A stretch of 64,000 nt of DNA from Yersinia frederiksenii ATCC 33641. Lineage in GTDB: Bacteria > Pseudomonadota > Gammaproteobacteria > Enterobacterales > Enterobacteriaceae. Positions 40,521-49,649 of this stretch are shown here, piece by piece. The notes below the pieces were generated by a model. That model searched no databases, was not told the origin of the DNA, and saw only the letters and a list, made by a program, of their open reading frames with translations. Within the stretch, counting starts at the first letter, position 1; each line of letters begins with the position of its first letter. Location: positions 2,653,886 to 2,717,885 of the forward strand of contig NZ_KN150731.1 of NCBI RefSeq assembly GCF_000754805.1, written 5' to 3'. The position numbers were made by a program, and so were the translations under genes.

Positions 40521-41312
40521 TTAACCACAAAACAGCATTGGAAGTGTTTGTAATCGATCAAATGGAGTCGGTCGGGAGAGATAATAACCTTGGGCGGCTG
40601 CCGCATCAGAGCGTTGCACCATTGCCCACTCTTGCGAAGTTTCCACCCCTTCAACAATCACCCCTTTACTATAACGGCCCATTAAGGTGATCAAAGTGAA
40701 AAACAGTTGGTTCCCGACATCACTTTCTTGCAGCACGATAAATAGGTCTCTGGCAACTTTGATGTATTCATAGCGCCAGCTAATAAATGAAGTGAAATTC
40801 GCCAGCCCACTGCCAAAATCATCCAGCCACAATCGGTCAGCTTCAGCAATGCGGGCAAAGGGGGTATCGAGAGAAGTATCAACATGTTCAAGCAATTCAA
40901 AACGAATGTATGGCATAGCATCGATCAACAACTTGGCCTGCCGGTCATCCTGCATCGCCATCAATGCCTGACCATCAATATTGATAGAGACTAACACCGA
41001 GTGATGGACAAATATCGCGTGCCACTGCTTAACCATATTCAGTTGCTCCAGCACCACATCCAGCCGGGCACGGATACTGATAGCATTAAAGTAATCTTCC
41101 GGATTCAAACGAGTATCCGGCGATGAAGGATGAAAAACAGCCGTCAGCAGCTCGATCGCCAGCAGCGCACCTGAGGTACGATAGATAGGTTGAAAAGTGT
41201 ACCGACGCTGACATTGCCGCCAGAAGCTCTGTCCTTTATTTCGATCAATAGCGGCAAAGGATGGCGCAAGTAAACCTGATACTTTATTGGTCATCATCAG
41301 TTTAGTCGCCAT
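40521..41312 (-). CDS. pdeH: EAL-domain cyclic-di-GMP phosphodiesterase (YhjH/PdeH type)
   Basis: 263 residues, nearly all EAL domain, without membrane segments. Conserved elements: ELLTAV (EAL position), VSINIDG, RFELLEHV, WLDDFGSGLANF, YIKVARDLF, VIVEGVET and AQGYYLSRP, so all catalytic acidic and lysine positions appear present. In E. coli PdeH is the main c-di-GMP hydrolase and is tied to flagellar control and motility. It lies between yhjG and kdgK as in E. coli, near a cellulose operon whose products respond to c-di-GMP. The ATG lacks a strong ribosome site; the ATG at 41294 is an alternative. Confidence 0.93.
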   Translation of the reverse strand: MATKLMMTNKVSGLLAPSFAAIDRNKGQSFWRQCQRRYTFQPIYRTSGALLAIELLTAVFHPSSPDTRLNPEDYFNAISIRARLDVVLEQLNMVKQWHAIFVHHSVLVSINIDGQALMAMQDDRQAKLLIDAMPYIRFELLEHVDTSLDTPFARIAEADRLWLDDFGSGLANFTSFISWRYEYIKVARDLFIVLQESDVGNQLFFTLITLMGRYSKGVIVEGVETSQEWAMVQRSDAAAAQGYYLSRPTPFDRLQTLPMLFCG

Positions 41313-41530
41313 GTTTCAGGACACCAGACAGTCGTGACAATTGATATTGCCGACAGCCTGATGACATCCTGTTATAAACGGTTTTCCTTCTGGAGATGTT
41401 ATCGACTCGCGCGACCAGAACTTTATATAGCGTTATCACAGATTATTGCTTCCAAGCGCGCTGGCGCGGCACATTAAAGCCATCTACAGTAGTTAACTCA
41501 ATAATGCCATTAGTGTTAATGGAGATGAAC

Positions 41531-41734
41531 ATGCCTTATGTAAATATTAAAATTACTCGCGAAGGGGCGACAGCGGAGCAGAAAAAACAGCTGATCGCCG
41601 GAGTGACTCAGCTCTTAGTCGATACGCTTGGGAAAAACCCTGCCACTACCGTCGTTGTGATTGATGAAGTAGATACGGATAATTGGGGGATTGGCGGACA
41701 CTGCGTCACCGACCTGCGAAAATCATCACAATGA
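41531..41734 (+). CDS. 4-oxalocrotonate tautomerase family protein
   Basis: 67 residues starting MPYVNIKITREG, so Pro becomes N-terminal after Met removal and acts as the catalytic base in this family. The pattern TAEQKKQLIAGVTQLLVDTLGK and VVVIDEVDTDNWGIGG is typical. GGAG lies seven bases upstream. The frame is open to 41396, but the Pro1 requirement fixes this start. Substrate unknown. E. coli has no gene at this point between yhjH and kdgK. Confidence 0.9.
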   Translation: MPYVNIKITREGATAEQKKQLIAGVTQLLVDTLGKNPATTVVVIDEVDTDNWGIGGHCVTDLRKSSQ

Positions 41735-41785
41735 GGTTCTGAATCGCGGGAAACTTGCCAGTTTCCCGACCTATATCATAAAAAA

Positions 41786-41804
41786 TTTAAAACGTCGTTT
41801 TAAT
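41786..41804. promoter_or_regulatory. KdgR-like operator upstream of kdgK
   Basis: TTTAAAACGTCGTTTTAAT contains the perfect palindrome TTAAAACG-T-CGTTTTAA and fits most positions of the KdgR pattern AATRAAAYRNYRTTTYATT as I recall it. It lies about 90 bases before kdgK, a classic KdgR target. Confidence 0.55.
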
Positions 41805-41891
41805 ACTATTGACTCTGACTAAGCCAGCAGTGAGACTAACCCTATTTCGTTCCCACCACTGATTCACAATTCAGGAATAGGCCAGCTTTCC

Positions 41892-42836
41892 ATGACCAGC
41901 AAAAATATTGCCGTTATCGGCGAATGCATGATTGAACTGTCACAAAAAGGTACCGACCTTAGCCGGGGCTTTGGCGGTGATACGCTGAATACAGCGGTGT
42001 ATGTTGCCCGTCAGGTGTCGCAGCAGGACCTGAATGTGCATTACGTGACCGCATTGGGTACTGACAGCTTTAGTGAAGAGATGCTAGCAGCCTGGCAGCA
42101 GGAGAAAATCCACACTGATCTTATTCAGCGTATGGAGAGTAAATTACCAGGGCTTTATTTCATCGAGACCGACAGCACCGGCGAACGCACTTTCTATTAC
42201 TGGCGTAACGATGCTGCCGCACGTTTCTGGCTGACCAGCCCAGAGGCCGATGAAATCTGCCAACGTCTGGAAAAATTTGATTATTTGTATCTCAGTGGCA
42301 TTAGCCTGGCGATTCTCGACAGCGCTTCACGCCAGCGTTTGCTGCAATTGCTGCGTGCCTGTCGTGCTAATGGTGGCAAAGTTATCTTTGATAACAACTA
42401 CCGCCCACGTCTGTGGCAGAGCAAAGAAGAGACGCAGGAAGCTTACCGTGACATGTTGGCCTGCACTGATATCGCGTTCCTGACATTGGATGATGAAGAT
42501 ATGCTGTGGGGCGAGCAGCCACTGGAGCAGGTCATTTCCCGCACTCAGGCTTTGGGGGTCAGTGAAATTATTGTCAAACGTGGCGCAGACTCTTGCATCG
42601 TCTGGGTAAAAGAGGGTTTTGAAGCTCACCAATACGATGTTCCGGCAGTGAAACTACCGAAAGAGAAAGTGGTCGACACAACAGCTGCCGGGGACTCTTT
42701 CAGCGCGGGTTATCTGGCTGTTCGTCTGACCGGTGGCAGTGCCCACGACGCAGCAGTGCGTGGTCATTTAACTGCCAGCACCGTTATTCAATATCGTGGT
42801 GCCATCATTCCACTGGCGGCAATGCCAGCGGTCTGA
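41892..42836 (+). CDS. kdgK: 2-dehydro-3-deoxygluconokinase
   Basis: 314 residues, PfkB family; phosphorylates KDG, the end product of pectin, galacturonate and glucuronate breakdown, for aldol cleavage. Seen: GGDTLNTAVYVARQV near the N-terminus and the C-terminal anion hole DTTAAGDSFSAGYLA with the catalytic Asp. An upstream KdgR-like palindrome connects it to the kdgM-pelY module 4 kb away. Confidence 0.96.
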   Translation: MTSKNIAVIGECMIELSQKGTDLSRGFGGDTLNTAVYVARQVSQQDLNVHYVTALGTDSFSEEMLAAWQQEKIHTDLIQRMESKLPGLYFIETDSTGERTFYYWRNDAAARFWLTSPEADEICQRLEKFDYLYLSGISLAILDSASRQRLLQLLRACRANGGKVIFDNNYRPRLWQSKEETQEAYRDMLACTDIAFLTLDDEDMLWGEQPLEQVISRTQALGVSEIIVKRGADSCIVWVKEGFEAHQYDVPAVKLPKEKVVDTTAAGDSFSAGYLAVRLTGGSAHDAAVRGHLTASTVIQYRGAIIPLAAMPAV

Positions 42837-42855
42837 TTAAACGTTTTCTTATAGT

Positions 42856-42894
42856 GGCTACTGCGCATTCCTAAAAAGGTAAAGTGCAGTAGCC
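42856..42894. terminator. Hairpin between convergent kdgK and yhjJ
   Basis: Nine-base arms GGCTACTGC and GCAGTAGCC with a 21-base loop; it lacks a T-run. Confidence 0.45.
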
Positions 42895-42904
42895 GCTCAA
42901 GAGT

Positions 42905-44407
42905 CTACTGCGCCGTTGTTGGCGTTGACGGTACAACTTCCGCAGCACTGACAACCGGTGCAACCCCTTCTGGCACCACAGTGTGAGGGGTCATAATCGC
43001 GTTATACGCATCTTGCAATGCCTTCACATTCACTTCTGGCTCGCCTTTGGGCTGCGTCAGAATCAGCGTGGTATCTTGCGATAATTGCTGTTTCAACTCT
43101 TGATTCAGTTCGCTCAACGTCAGGCCAGATAAGAAGGTCTGCCGTAGCTTCTGATACTGTTCCGGAGCTATATCCACCACACCGCTTTGCTGTGAACGCA
43201 GACGTTGGCTCATCAGAATATCGGTATCTGTACGGGCATAGGTGGCAAACAACTTACTCAGTTGGTCATTTTTCTGCACCATTAATCCATCAAACTCAGC
43301 CTGACTTAGCCCTTTGGTACGCAAGTTTGCCAATTCACGAGCCACAAAACTCATTCCTGACGTCAGATTTTCAGTCGGTGTATTCAAGTGAATAGCACAT
43401 TGAGCACGTTGATATTGCACACGGCAATCAAAGCCCAACTTCAGACTCTTCTGATCACTTTTATCCAACACTTGCTGGATATGCCAGAACAGTGCCTCAC
43501 GGGCCAAATCACTACGCCAGTAACGACTTAGCGCCACTGAATCCTGAATAGGATGCCATGGGGTATCCCACATCAGTGATAACGTATCTTGTGTCGCCTG
43601 CTCACTCATCAAGCTCACGGGCTCTGGTGGCAGTGGCGCTAACATCGCAATAGAGGCTGGCGTGGTACGTTTCCCTTTCAGTTCAGCGAAAGTTTTGCTG
43701 ATTTGAGCAGCAATACTGCGGCTGTCTACATTGCCGACCACATAAAGCGTCATTGCATCTGGGGTGTACCATTGCTGATAAAACTGTTTCAGCTTCTCGA
43801 CATCGACGGGCCTTGCTACCGGCTGGCCTGGATCATGCCCAATCAAAGAGGAGCCTTTAAGCCGATAGCGCCACCAAGGTTCCTGAATATTTTGCGGGAA
43901 CGTCGCAATAGGATCGGTCGCGCTATTTAATGCCGCATTCACGGTCTGTTCACTGATGGCCAGCTTGCCACTGGTATCGGATAGCCACGCCAATGCTTCT
44001 TTCAGCAAATCAGGGCGGTTATTGGGCAAGCTCAAGCTATATAAGGTGAAATCATAAGATGTAATCGCCGGTGGCAATGGGCGTTCACTATCGACCCCTT
44101 GCTGCCACAGCGACTGAAGTTGGGCAGGAGTAAAACTCGCGCTACTCATTAATGCCAAGCGTGGTAACAGATGGGCAAAACCAACTTGTTGTGCGCTTTC
44201 AGATAATGAGCCGGCATTAACCACCAGACGTAATTCAATCCGATCGCTAGGGCGCTGCGGCGTCGCCAGCAACTGCCATGAAAACCCGTTTTCTAATTTT
44301 CCCTGCTGCCAAGCAGGGTCGGGTTGTAGTGTCTCAGCCTGCACATTACTGCTGGCCGCGACCAACAATAATCCACCCACTATAAGACGAATTCTGGTGC
44401 CCTGCAT
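42905..44407 (-). CDS. yhjJ: M16-family peptidase-like protein YhjJ
   Basis: 500 residues with a signal peptide (ends VQA), so periplasmic. The N-terminal half aligns with pitrilysin-type peptidases, but the zinc motif HxxEH is replaced by HLLPR in GFAHLLPRLAL, so proteolysis is unlikely. The E. coli protein has the same replacement, so this is a trait of the family, not local decay. The C-terminal tail is Pro/Thr/Val rich. It lies between kdgK and dctA as in E. coli. Confidence 0.92.
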   Translation of the reverse strand: MQGTRIRLIVGGLLLVAASSNVQAETLQPDPAWQQGKLENGFSWQLLATPQRPSDRIELRLVVNAGSLSESAQQVGFAHLLPRLALMSSASFTPAQLQSLWQQGVDSERPLPPAITSYDFTLYSLSLPNNRPDLLKEALAWLSDTSGKLAISEQTVNAALNSATDPIATFPQNIQEPWWRYRLKGSSLIGHDPGQPVARPVDVEKLKQFYQQWYTPDAMTLYVVGNVDSRSIAAQISKTFAELKGKRTTPASIAMLAPLPPEPVSLMSEQATQDTLSLMWDTPWHPIQDSVALSRYWRSDLAREALFWHIQQVLDKSDQKSLKLGFDCRVQYQRAQCAIHLNTPTENLTSGMSFVARELANLRTKGLSQAEFDGLMVQKNDQLSKLFATYARTDTDILMSQRLRSQQSGVVDIAPEQYQKLRQTFLSGLTLSELNQELKQQLSQDTTLILTQPKGEPEVNVKALQDAYNAIMTPHTVVPEGVAPVVSAAEVVPSTPTTAQ

Positions 44408-44717
44408 GTGAACCCCTACTTAATAAACTATCCAATCTTAACCCTTATGACTGCGGGTATAAACGATACAATTTTGCGTAAGTCACTCGTGAGGTGGGAG
44501 TGTACCATTCTGTTAGACCGCATGCTTTTGCCGATGTCACTCATCAGAGTAAAAAATAGTATCGAAATGGTAATTTACATAAGAAATAATGTCGCGGGGC
44601 GTGCTGGCAGAGGGCTACCGGTGACCTAAGCCACCGGTATTGATTTAAGAACCCATCGTTATTTTAGGAGGAATCGTGGTGTCATCCGACAAATAACCTC
44701 ATTCTTTGTTACGGTTT
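44408..44717. other. yhjJ-dctA intergenic region
   Basis: 310 bases between the yhjJ start and the dctA stop. A small hairpin with arms TACCGGTG (44616-44623) and CACCGGTA (44632-44639) could end the dctA transcript. The yhjJ promoter must be in the first part. No gene seen. Confidence 0.4.
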
Positions 44718-46013
44718 TCAAGAAGATGAAACACCGGTTTTCATCTCACTATTAGGTGGGTTTTTGTTTGATAACACAGCTTGCAACTGATCGTTATCCA
44801 GCTGGTTGCACCATTTAGCGACTACGATGGTTGCAACACCATTCCCCACCAGATTGGTCAGAGCGCGGGCTTCAGACATGAAGCGGTCGATACCTAGAAT
44901 CAGCGCCAGTCCTGCTAATGGTAAATGGCCCACCGCAGAAATGGTGGCCGCCAGCACGATAAAGCCACTGCCCGTCACCCCAGCTGCACCTTTCGAAGAA
45001 AGCAACAGCACCACCAGCAAGGTGACTTGGTGAATAAGATCCATCTGGGTATTGGTCGCCTGCGCGATAAATACGGCTGCCATGGTCAGGTAAATGGAGG
45101 TCCCATCCAGGTTAAATGAGTAGCCGGTCGGAATAACCAGACCTACCACTGATTTCTTACACCCCGCTTTCTCCATCTTGTCTAGCATGCGCGGTAGCAC
45201 AGACTCCGACGAGGAAGTACCTAACACGATAAGCAACTCTTCTTTTATATAGCGGATAAACTTGAAGATGTTGAAACCATTGAATCTCGCGATAGAGCCA
45301 AGCACCACCACCACAAACAGGATACACGTGGCATAGAAGCAGATAATCAACTGCCCCAGTTGCACTAAGCTGCCCACGCCGTATTTACCGATAGTAAAGG
45401 CCATAGCACCAAAGGCCCCAATCGGTGCCAGGCGCATGATCATATTAATGATGCCGAAGATAACTCGTGAGAAACTCTCGATAACATTAAAAATAAGCTG
45501 CCCTTTCTCACCCAGACGATGCAAGGCAAAACCAAACAGCACAGCAAACAGCAGCACTTGTAGAATATTACCGCTAGCAAAGGCACCCACTACGCTGCCA
45601 GGAATGATGTCCAACAGGAAGGGGATAATTCCTTGTTGCGAGGCTTGTTCGGCATAAAGTGCAACCGCTTTGGCATCCAGTGTTGCTGGATCGATATTCA
45701 TGCCCGCACCGGGTTGCACTACGTTAACAATCACCAAGCCAATCAGTAATGCAATGGTGCTGACAATCTCAAAATAGAGCAGCGCTATCGCACCGGTCCG
45801 GCCAACCGCTTTCATACTCTCCATACCCGCGATACCAGTTACGACAGTACAGAAAATCACGGGTGCGATAATCATTTTAATTAGTTTAACAAATCCATCA
45901 CCCAAAGGTTTCATTTGAGCGCCGAGATCTGGATAAAAATGGCCCAATAAAACGCCCAATGTAATCGCCGTTAACACCTGAAAATAAAGACTTTTAAAAA
46001 TTGAAACTTTCAT
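44718..46013 (-). CDS. dctA: C4-dicarboxylate transporter DctA
   Basis: 431 residues, inner-membrane symporter for succinate, fumarate and malate (DAACS family). About 8 membrane helices with re-entrant loops; family segments [36 protein letters not shown] and [10 protein letters not shown] are intact. AAGGA lies eight bases upstream of the ATG at 46013; the frame is open 48 codons further upstream without support. Confidence 0.95.
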   Translation of the reverse strand: MKVSIFKSLYFQVLTAITLGVLLGHFYPDLGAQMKPLGDGFVKLIKMIIAPVIFCTVVTGIAGMESMKAVGRTGAIALLYFEIVSTIALLIGLVIVNVVQPGAGMNIDPATLDAKAVALYAEQASQQGIIPFLLDIIPGSVVGAFASGNILQVLLFAVLFGFALHRLGEKGQLIFNVIESFSRVIFGIINMIMRLAPIGAFGAMAFTIGKYGVGSLVQLGQLIICFYATCILFVVVVLGSIARFNGFNIFKFIRYIKEELLIVLGTSSSESVLPRMLDKMEKAGCKKSVVGLVIPTGYSFNLDGTSIYLTMAAVFIAQATNTQMDLIHQVTLLVVLLLSSKGAAGVTGSGFIVLAATISAVGHLPLAGLALILGIDRFMSEARALTNLVGNGVATIVVAKWCNQLDNDQLQAVLSNKNPPNSEMKTGVSSS

Positions 46014-46389
46014 AACTATGTCCTTTTGGAGAAATGCACGGCAGCCTGTCGCTTTGCTCTCAGTGATAATTGAATGACACTTCTTTTTTATCCGTGCTTG
46101 CGCGGAAAATAACACCCTCATAACAATATGGAAATTATTAGTTGCACTGGATTGCACCCTAAATGCGAAATTAAGAACTGAAACGCTTCAAGCGAACGCA
46201 ACGACGGAAATGCAGTGAGATCAACCAGACAATTAACCAAAAATGGTTAATGGCAAGACAGGAAAGAAAAGGCGTAATAAGCCGGTAAGAGAACGACAGA
46301 GTAGATGGATTTTTGAGTGGGATATCTTGCCAGTTATTGCCCCCTTTTTGGCTGGAAAGAAGGGGGCCGTTATGTGATGTCAGCCAGCG
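46014..46389. promoter_or_regulatory. dctA upstream region
   Basis: 376 bases between the dctA start and the stop of the CBM32 gene. It must carry the dctA promoter; no clear CRP site could be picked by eye. The distal end holds the hairpin at 46339-46367. Confidence 0.4.
46339..46367 (-). terminator. Hairpin after the CBM32 gene
   Basis: Eight-base arms GCCCCCTT and AAGGGGGC with a 13-base loop, 22 bases downstream of the CBM32 stop. There is no T-run; it would separate the pectin operon from dctA. Confidence 0.55.
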
Positions 46390-46872
46390 TTATTTGATAG
46401 GCCGGCTAGGCACTGCGGCGGCACTATTAATGGCGATCTCGTTAATTGCACTCCACTTATTCACATCGGTACCGAAGGTATCCAATTTGATGTATTTGGC
46501 TGTAATGGGTGCAAAGGTCAGCTTTTCACCATTCTTATCAGCAGTAGAGGTCTCCAATCCTTCCGCCAGTGGATGCCAGCTTTTGCCATCACTGGAATAA
46601 GCGATGGAGAACTTCAACTTACGTTCTGTTGGTTTAAAAGGGACGATGAGAATATTTTCAATAGATTGCTCTTTATCCAGCTCCAGTTGGACCCAACTCT
46701 CTCCTGATGCTGCCCAACGTGTTTTAACATCACCATCGGCGATATTGGCTGGCACATGGCCTTTTTCACTGTCATAACCGGATGCCGTCACAGCAACAAT
46801 CTGTGCGGCATAACCCGATGCACAGAACAGCGAACCGAGCAGAAATGTGGCTAAAACCTGTTTTTTCATCAA
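46390..46872 (-). CDS. Periplasmic polygalacturonate-binding CBM32 (discoidin-fold) protein
   Basis: 160 residues. A signal peptide (about 1-22, ends SGYA) is followed by one F5/8 type C jelly-roll domain; VTASGYDSEKGHVPANIADGD, TRWAASGESWVQLELDKEQSIENI and AKYIKLDTFG are diagnostic when read as separate segments. A Yersinia enterocolitica CBM32 of this kind has been reported to bind polygalacturonic acid in the periplasm. It lies 120 bases after pelY, so it is likely the third gene of the kdgM-pelY operon, where it could hold imported substrate for PelY. No enzyme domain is attached. Confidence 0.87.
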   Translation of the reverse strand: MMKKQVLATFLLGSLFCASGYAAQIVAVTASGYDSEKGHVPANIADGDVKTRWAASGESWVQLELDKEQSIENILIVPFKPTERKLKFSIAYSSDGKSWHPLAEGLETSTADKNGEKLTFAPITAKYIKLDTFGTDVNKWSAINEIAINSAAAVPSRPIK

Positions 46873-46992
46873 CCTATCCTTTTTATCACGACAATGAGAA
46901 CCCGTGGGTAAAAGCGCCGGGCATGCAACCCTGGGAAGTCACAGCTCGGCACCTTTTACCAACAGCGGCCCCAGCACGGGCCGCTGTCGGGA

Positions 46993-48711
46993 CTATTTAC
47001 GGCCGTTCGGTTGCAGCTTCTCACCCACATTGAGCAAGAACAGTTCATTATCACGGGTTGAGATCCGCGCTGAACCATCGTCCATTCGGTAAGCCCCTTC
47101 GGTAAAACCAGCACCATTAAGGAAAGGTGCAACTGCCTGTGGTTTATTACGTAGTGAGGCCTCTAGTGCCAATAAAGCGTAAGGTTCTATAGCATCGACA
47201 TCAGCATATTGACGATCTGGAGAGGCCATGAAGAAGCCATCGATATAGCGAGTTTTAATGATGTTATCGCCGATTTTCTCTGCCAATAACCGATAATCGG
47301 CGACCTGACTGGCGCTGTAGAGATCAAGCAAGGCGAACAGTGCGTATGGGTCGCTGTTAGTAGTGTCCAACTTGACCTTCACATCTTTGCCTGGTGCCGT
47401 CCCGATATCACCCAGCCCTTGGTCATTAGCAATTCCACGAGCCACTTTCCACAGTAATGGGTCATTGTCGATAGCATAAGCGCGCGCATAGGAAATCAGG
47501 AATTCGTTGCCTGCTTTGTATGGTTTTAATACCGCACCTTTCTTGCCGTAATAACCATCACGCGGGAGGGTGTAATTCGATAGATCCTGCCCATCAGCGA
47601 TCATTGGGCGGAAAGTATTGTCCTGATCGTTATAAGCGTATTTGGCAAAAGCTTTCAGGCCATCCACCGTCCATTTCTGTAAATCCTGCCCCTGCGGCCC
47701 CAAGTCCTTACCCAACTGCAACTGCATCAAAGCATTTTCAGAATAAAGGGTGCTGGTGCGCCCTTTGAGCATCATATTGCCTTCCAGTGCTGCCGGACCA
47801 AACTCGGGTCCAAACTGGCGCTGAGCACGATCACCAAACTTAGAATGGGTGTCGGCGTCGTCGGTTGGTTCTTCACGTTTCAGAGCTTGGGTAAACTGAT
47901 ACACCCCCAAGCCGGTTTTGGCATCACGTGGCAATACATACTGATCGGCCAAACGCTTAGCCCATACTAGTGCGCCCTGGTCTTGCTGGTGTTGGTAGAG
48001 TAAGGACGCCGAATAAATCAGGTCATTACCCGCATTAAGAAAACTTAGGCCTTTAGTGGCAAAGAAAGGCGGTTGCTGCTCAAACTGACTTTTCCACAAC
48101 TCCCCCATTGGCTTGCCATACTCGCCGTGACGGCTGGTTTCAAGAATGCGCCAGTCATAAACATGGGCATTCCAAAAGCCGCGAATAAACCGAGCTGTGG
48201 CATCACTATCAACACTGAACATCAGGTCATAGTAGGGATAAGCATTTTTCAGCTCATGCACCTTCTCTTTTTCACTCGGCCCTTCGGGTTGCAGGGTTTT
48301 TAAATCAACAAAGCGGTGGCCCCCCCAATACAGTAAGCCACTTGGATCTTGATAGTTCTGGAAATGATAGCGAACAATATCTTCTGCCCGTTTCTGATAA
48401 CGCTCATCACCACTCAGTTGGCTTAGGCCACTCATCACACGCATCAGATTTTGTTGAGCTGAGAAGTTTGATAACACTGCCCGGCGGCCATCAGGGAATA
48501 TCCATTCCAATTGCTGCCCGGTTCGGGGGTCAACACCATCCGCCAATAGCGGGCTGGGCTTATCACCGTGGTAAGTATCTGATGCCTTATTTAGCACATT
48601 ATCGACATACTGCTTTACCACAGTGAGGCGGTCAGTTTCCGCTGCCTGTCCGGTGGGTATATACAGCGTTGTCAACGCTGCCATACTCAAAAATAACGCT
48701 CTTTTTTTCAT
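46993..48711 (-). CDS. pelY: Periplasmic pectate lyase, polysaccharide lyase family 2
   Basis: 572 residues from MKKRALFLSMAALTT, with a signal peptide ending near GQAAE. The mature part is PL2-type, an (alpha/alpha) barrel that splits polygalacturonate or oligomers by beta-elimination; segments such as GPAALEGNMMLKGRTSTLYSE divided around residue 300 and YTLPRDGYYGKKG are typical. The frame is open six codons upstream, but the signal peptide favours this ATG. It follows kdgM by 74 bases and precedes the CBM32 gene. Confidence 0.92.
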   Translation of the reverse strand: MKKRALFLSMAALTTLYIPTGQAAETDRLTVVKQYVDNVLNKASDTYHGDKPSPLLADGVDPRTGQQLEWIFPDGRRAVLSNFSAQQNLMRVMSGLSQLSGDERYQKRAEDIVRYHFQNYQDPSGLLYWGGHRFVDLKTLQPEGPSEKEKVHELKNAYPYYDLMFSVDSDATARFIRGFWNAHVYDWRILETSRHGEYGKPMGELWKSQFEQQPPFFATKGLSFLNAGNDLIYSASLLYQHQQDQGALVWAKRLADQYVLPRDAKTGLGVYQFTQALKREEPTDDADTHSKFGDRAQRQFGPEFGPAALEGNMMLKGRTSTLYSENALMQLQLGKDLGPQGQDLQKWTVDGLKAFAKYAYNDQDNTFRPMIADGQDLSNYTLPRDGYYGKKGAVLKPYKAGNEFLISYARAYAIDNDPLLWKVARGIANDQGLGDIGTAPGKDVKVKLDTTNSDPYALFALLDLYSASQVADYRLLAEKIGDNIIKTRYIDGFFMASPDRQYADVDAIEPYALLALEASLRNKPQAVAPFLNGAGFTEGAYRMDDGSARISTRDNELFLLNVGEKLQPNGRK

Positions 48712-48785
48712 TACGTTGTTACCTGTCAAAAATCGTTATAGCGAGGTGTGACCCCTGAGGTCAGGTTTTTATTATTTCAAATCGA

Positions 48786-49490
48786 TTAGAAGCTGTACTT
48801 AACCCCTACACGATAACGAGTTTGACGTTCGTCAGTGGTTTTACTGCCGGAAACATTACCGATAGCCATATAGGGAGACCAATTCTTATCCCACTTATAG
48901 GTTAATTTAAAATCATGGGTCCAATCGTAATTCTCATTATCCGATAGGACGACACCGGCTTTATTGGCTTGTTTGTAATCCAACTCATAATCTAACTGGA
49001 AATCTTTGTTGATTTTATAACTGAGGACACTCGTCAGGTTATAACCATTTTCAGATGTGTCTTTCTTGGTATTAATATTGGCGCTGGTGCGTTTATAATA
49101 AGGACGATAACGTAATGAAATAGAGAGATCGTCAATGATATTTGCCTTACCACGCAGATAAGGACGATAACTGTTAGCTGTAGAGCTTGAATCTAATGAG
49201 AAGCCCGGTTCAATAGAGAATGTCTGGTCAATTTTATATACATAGCTGGCAACCACTTCAGTGCCATTACTCACACCTTCATGGAAGGGCTTATCCTTAT
49301 CACTAGCGCTTTTCCACTTACCTTCAAGAGATAAACCAAAACCATTAGCAAAACGATGGGACATTAATAAACGGTCTTTATGGTTGTTACCACTTTGGTC
49401 TTGTGTTTCATGACGATAGTCAATAGTTACAGCCATTGCATTGACGCTGATAAGTGATGCCACTGCCAGAGATAATAATTTAAATTTCAT
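48786..49490 (-). CDS. kdgM: Oligogalacturonate-specific porin KdgM
   Basis: 234 residues from MKFKLLSLAVASLISVNAMA, a signal peptide cut after AMA. The mature protein is a small outer-membrane beta-barrel (about 12 strands) beginning VTIDYRHE and ending with the C-terminal Phe of KYSF. KdgM porins admit acidic oligogalacturonates. AAGGTGA precedes the ATG at 49490. First gene of the pectin unit; a near-consensus KdgR box is 58 bases upstream, with a CRP-like site beyond it. Confidence 0.93.
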   Translation of the reverse strand: MKFKLLSLAVASLISVNAMAVTIDYRHETQDQSGNNHKDRLLMSHRFANGFGLSLEGKWKSASDKDKPFHEGVSNGTEVVASYVYKIDQTFSIEPGFSLDSSSTANSYRPYLRGKANIIDDLSISLRYRPYYKRTSANINTKKDTSENGYNLTSVLSYKINKDFQLDYELDYKQANKAGVVLSDNENYDWTHDFKLTYKWDKNWSPYMAIGNVSGSKTTDERQTRYRVGVKYSF

Positions 49491-49547
49491 TACAGTCACC
49501 TTATTTTAATAAAGGGCATTAATTATTATGATAAATAAAAAAACAAC

Positions 49548-49566
49548 AATGAAACGTCATTCTATT
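49548..49566. promoter_or_regulatory. KdgR box upstream of kdgM
   Basis: AATGAAACGTCATTCTATT fits the pattern AATRAAAYRNYRTTTYATT at 18 of 19 positions as I recall it. It lies between the CRP-like site and the kdgM start, where a repressor would block transcription. Confidence 0.68.
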
Positions 49567-49633
49567 TATTTTGATATTAAGTTCCGAGATCCATAACCAA
49601 TAGTTCGAAATTAATAAAACAAATATCCATTTA

Positions 49634-49649
49634 TGTGACAAGGTTCAAA
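49634..49649. promoter_or_regulatory. CRP-like site upstream of kdgM
   Basis: TGTGA-CAAGGT-TCAAA matches 9 of 10 conserved CRP bases. It is 143 bases before the kdgM start. Catabolite control is known for pectin genes of Dickeya. Confidence 0.55.

Noticed and set aside
42905-44407. Loss of the HxxEH zinc motif in YhjJ as evidence of decay
   Set aside because: E. coli YhjJ has the same replaced motif, so it is a feature of this family.
48730-48785. CCTGAGGTCAGG palindrome followed by T residues between kdgM and pelY as a terminator
   Set aside because: The T-run is on the plus strand while both genes are on the minus strand.
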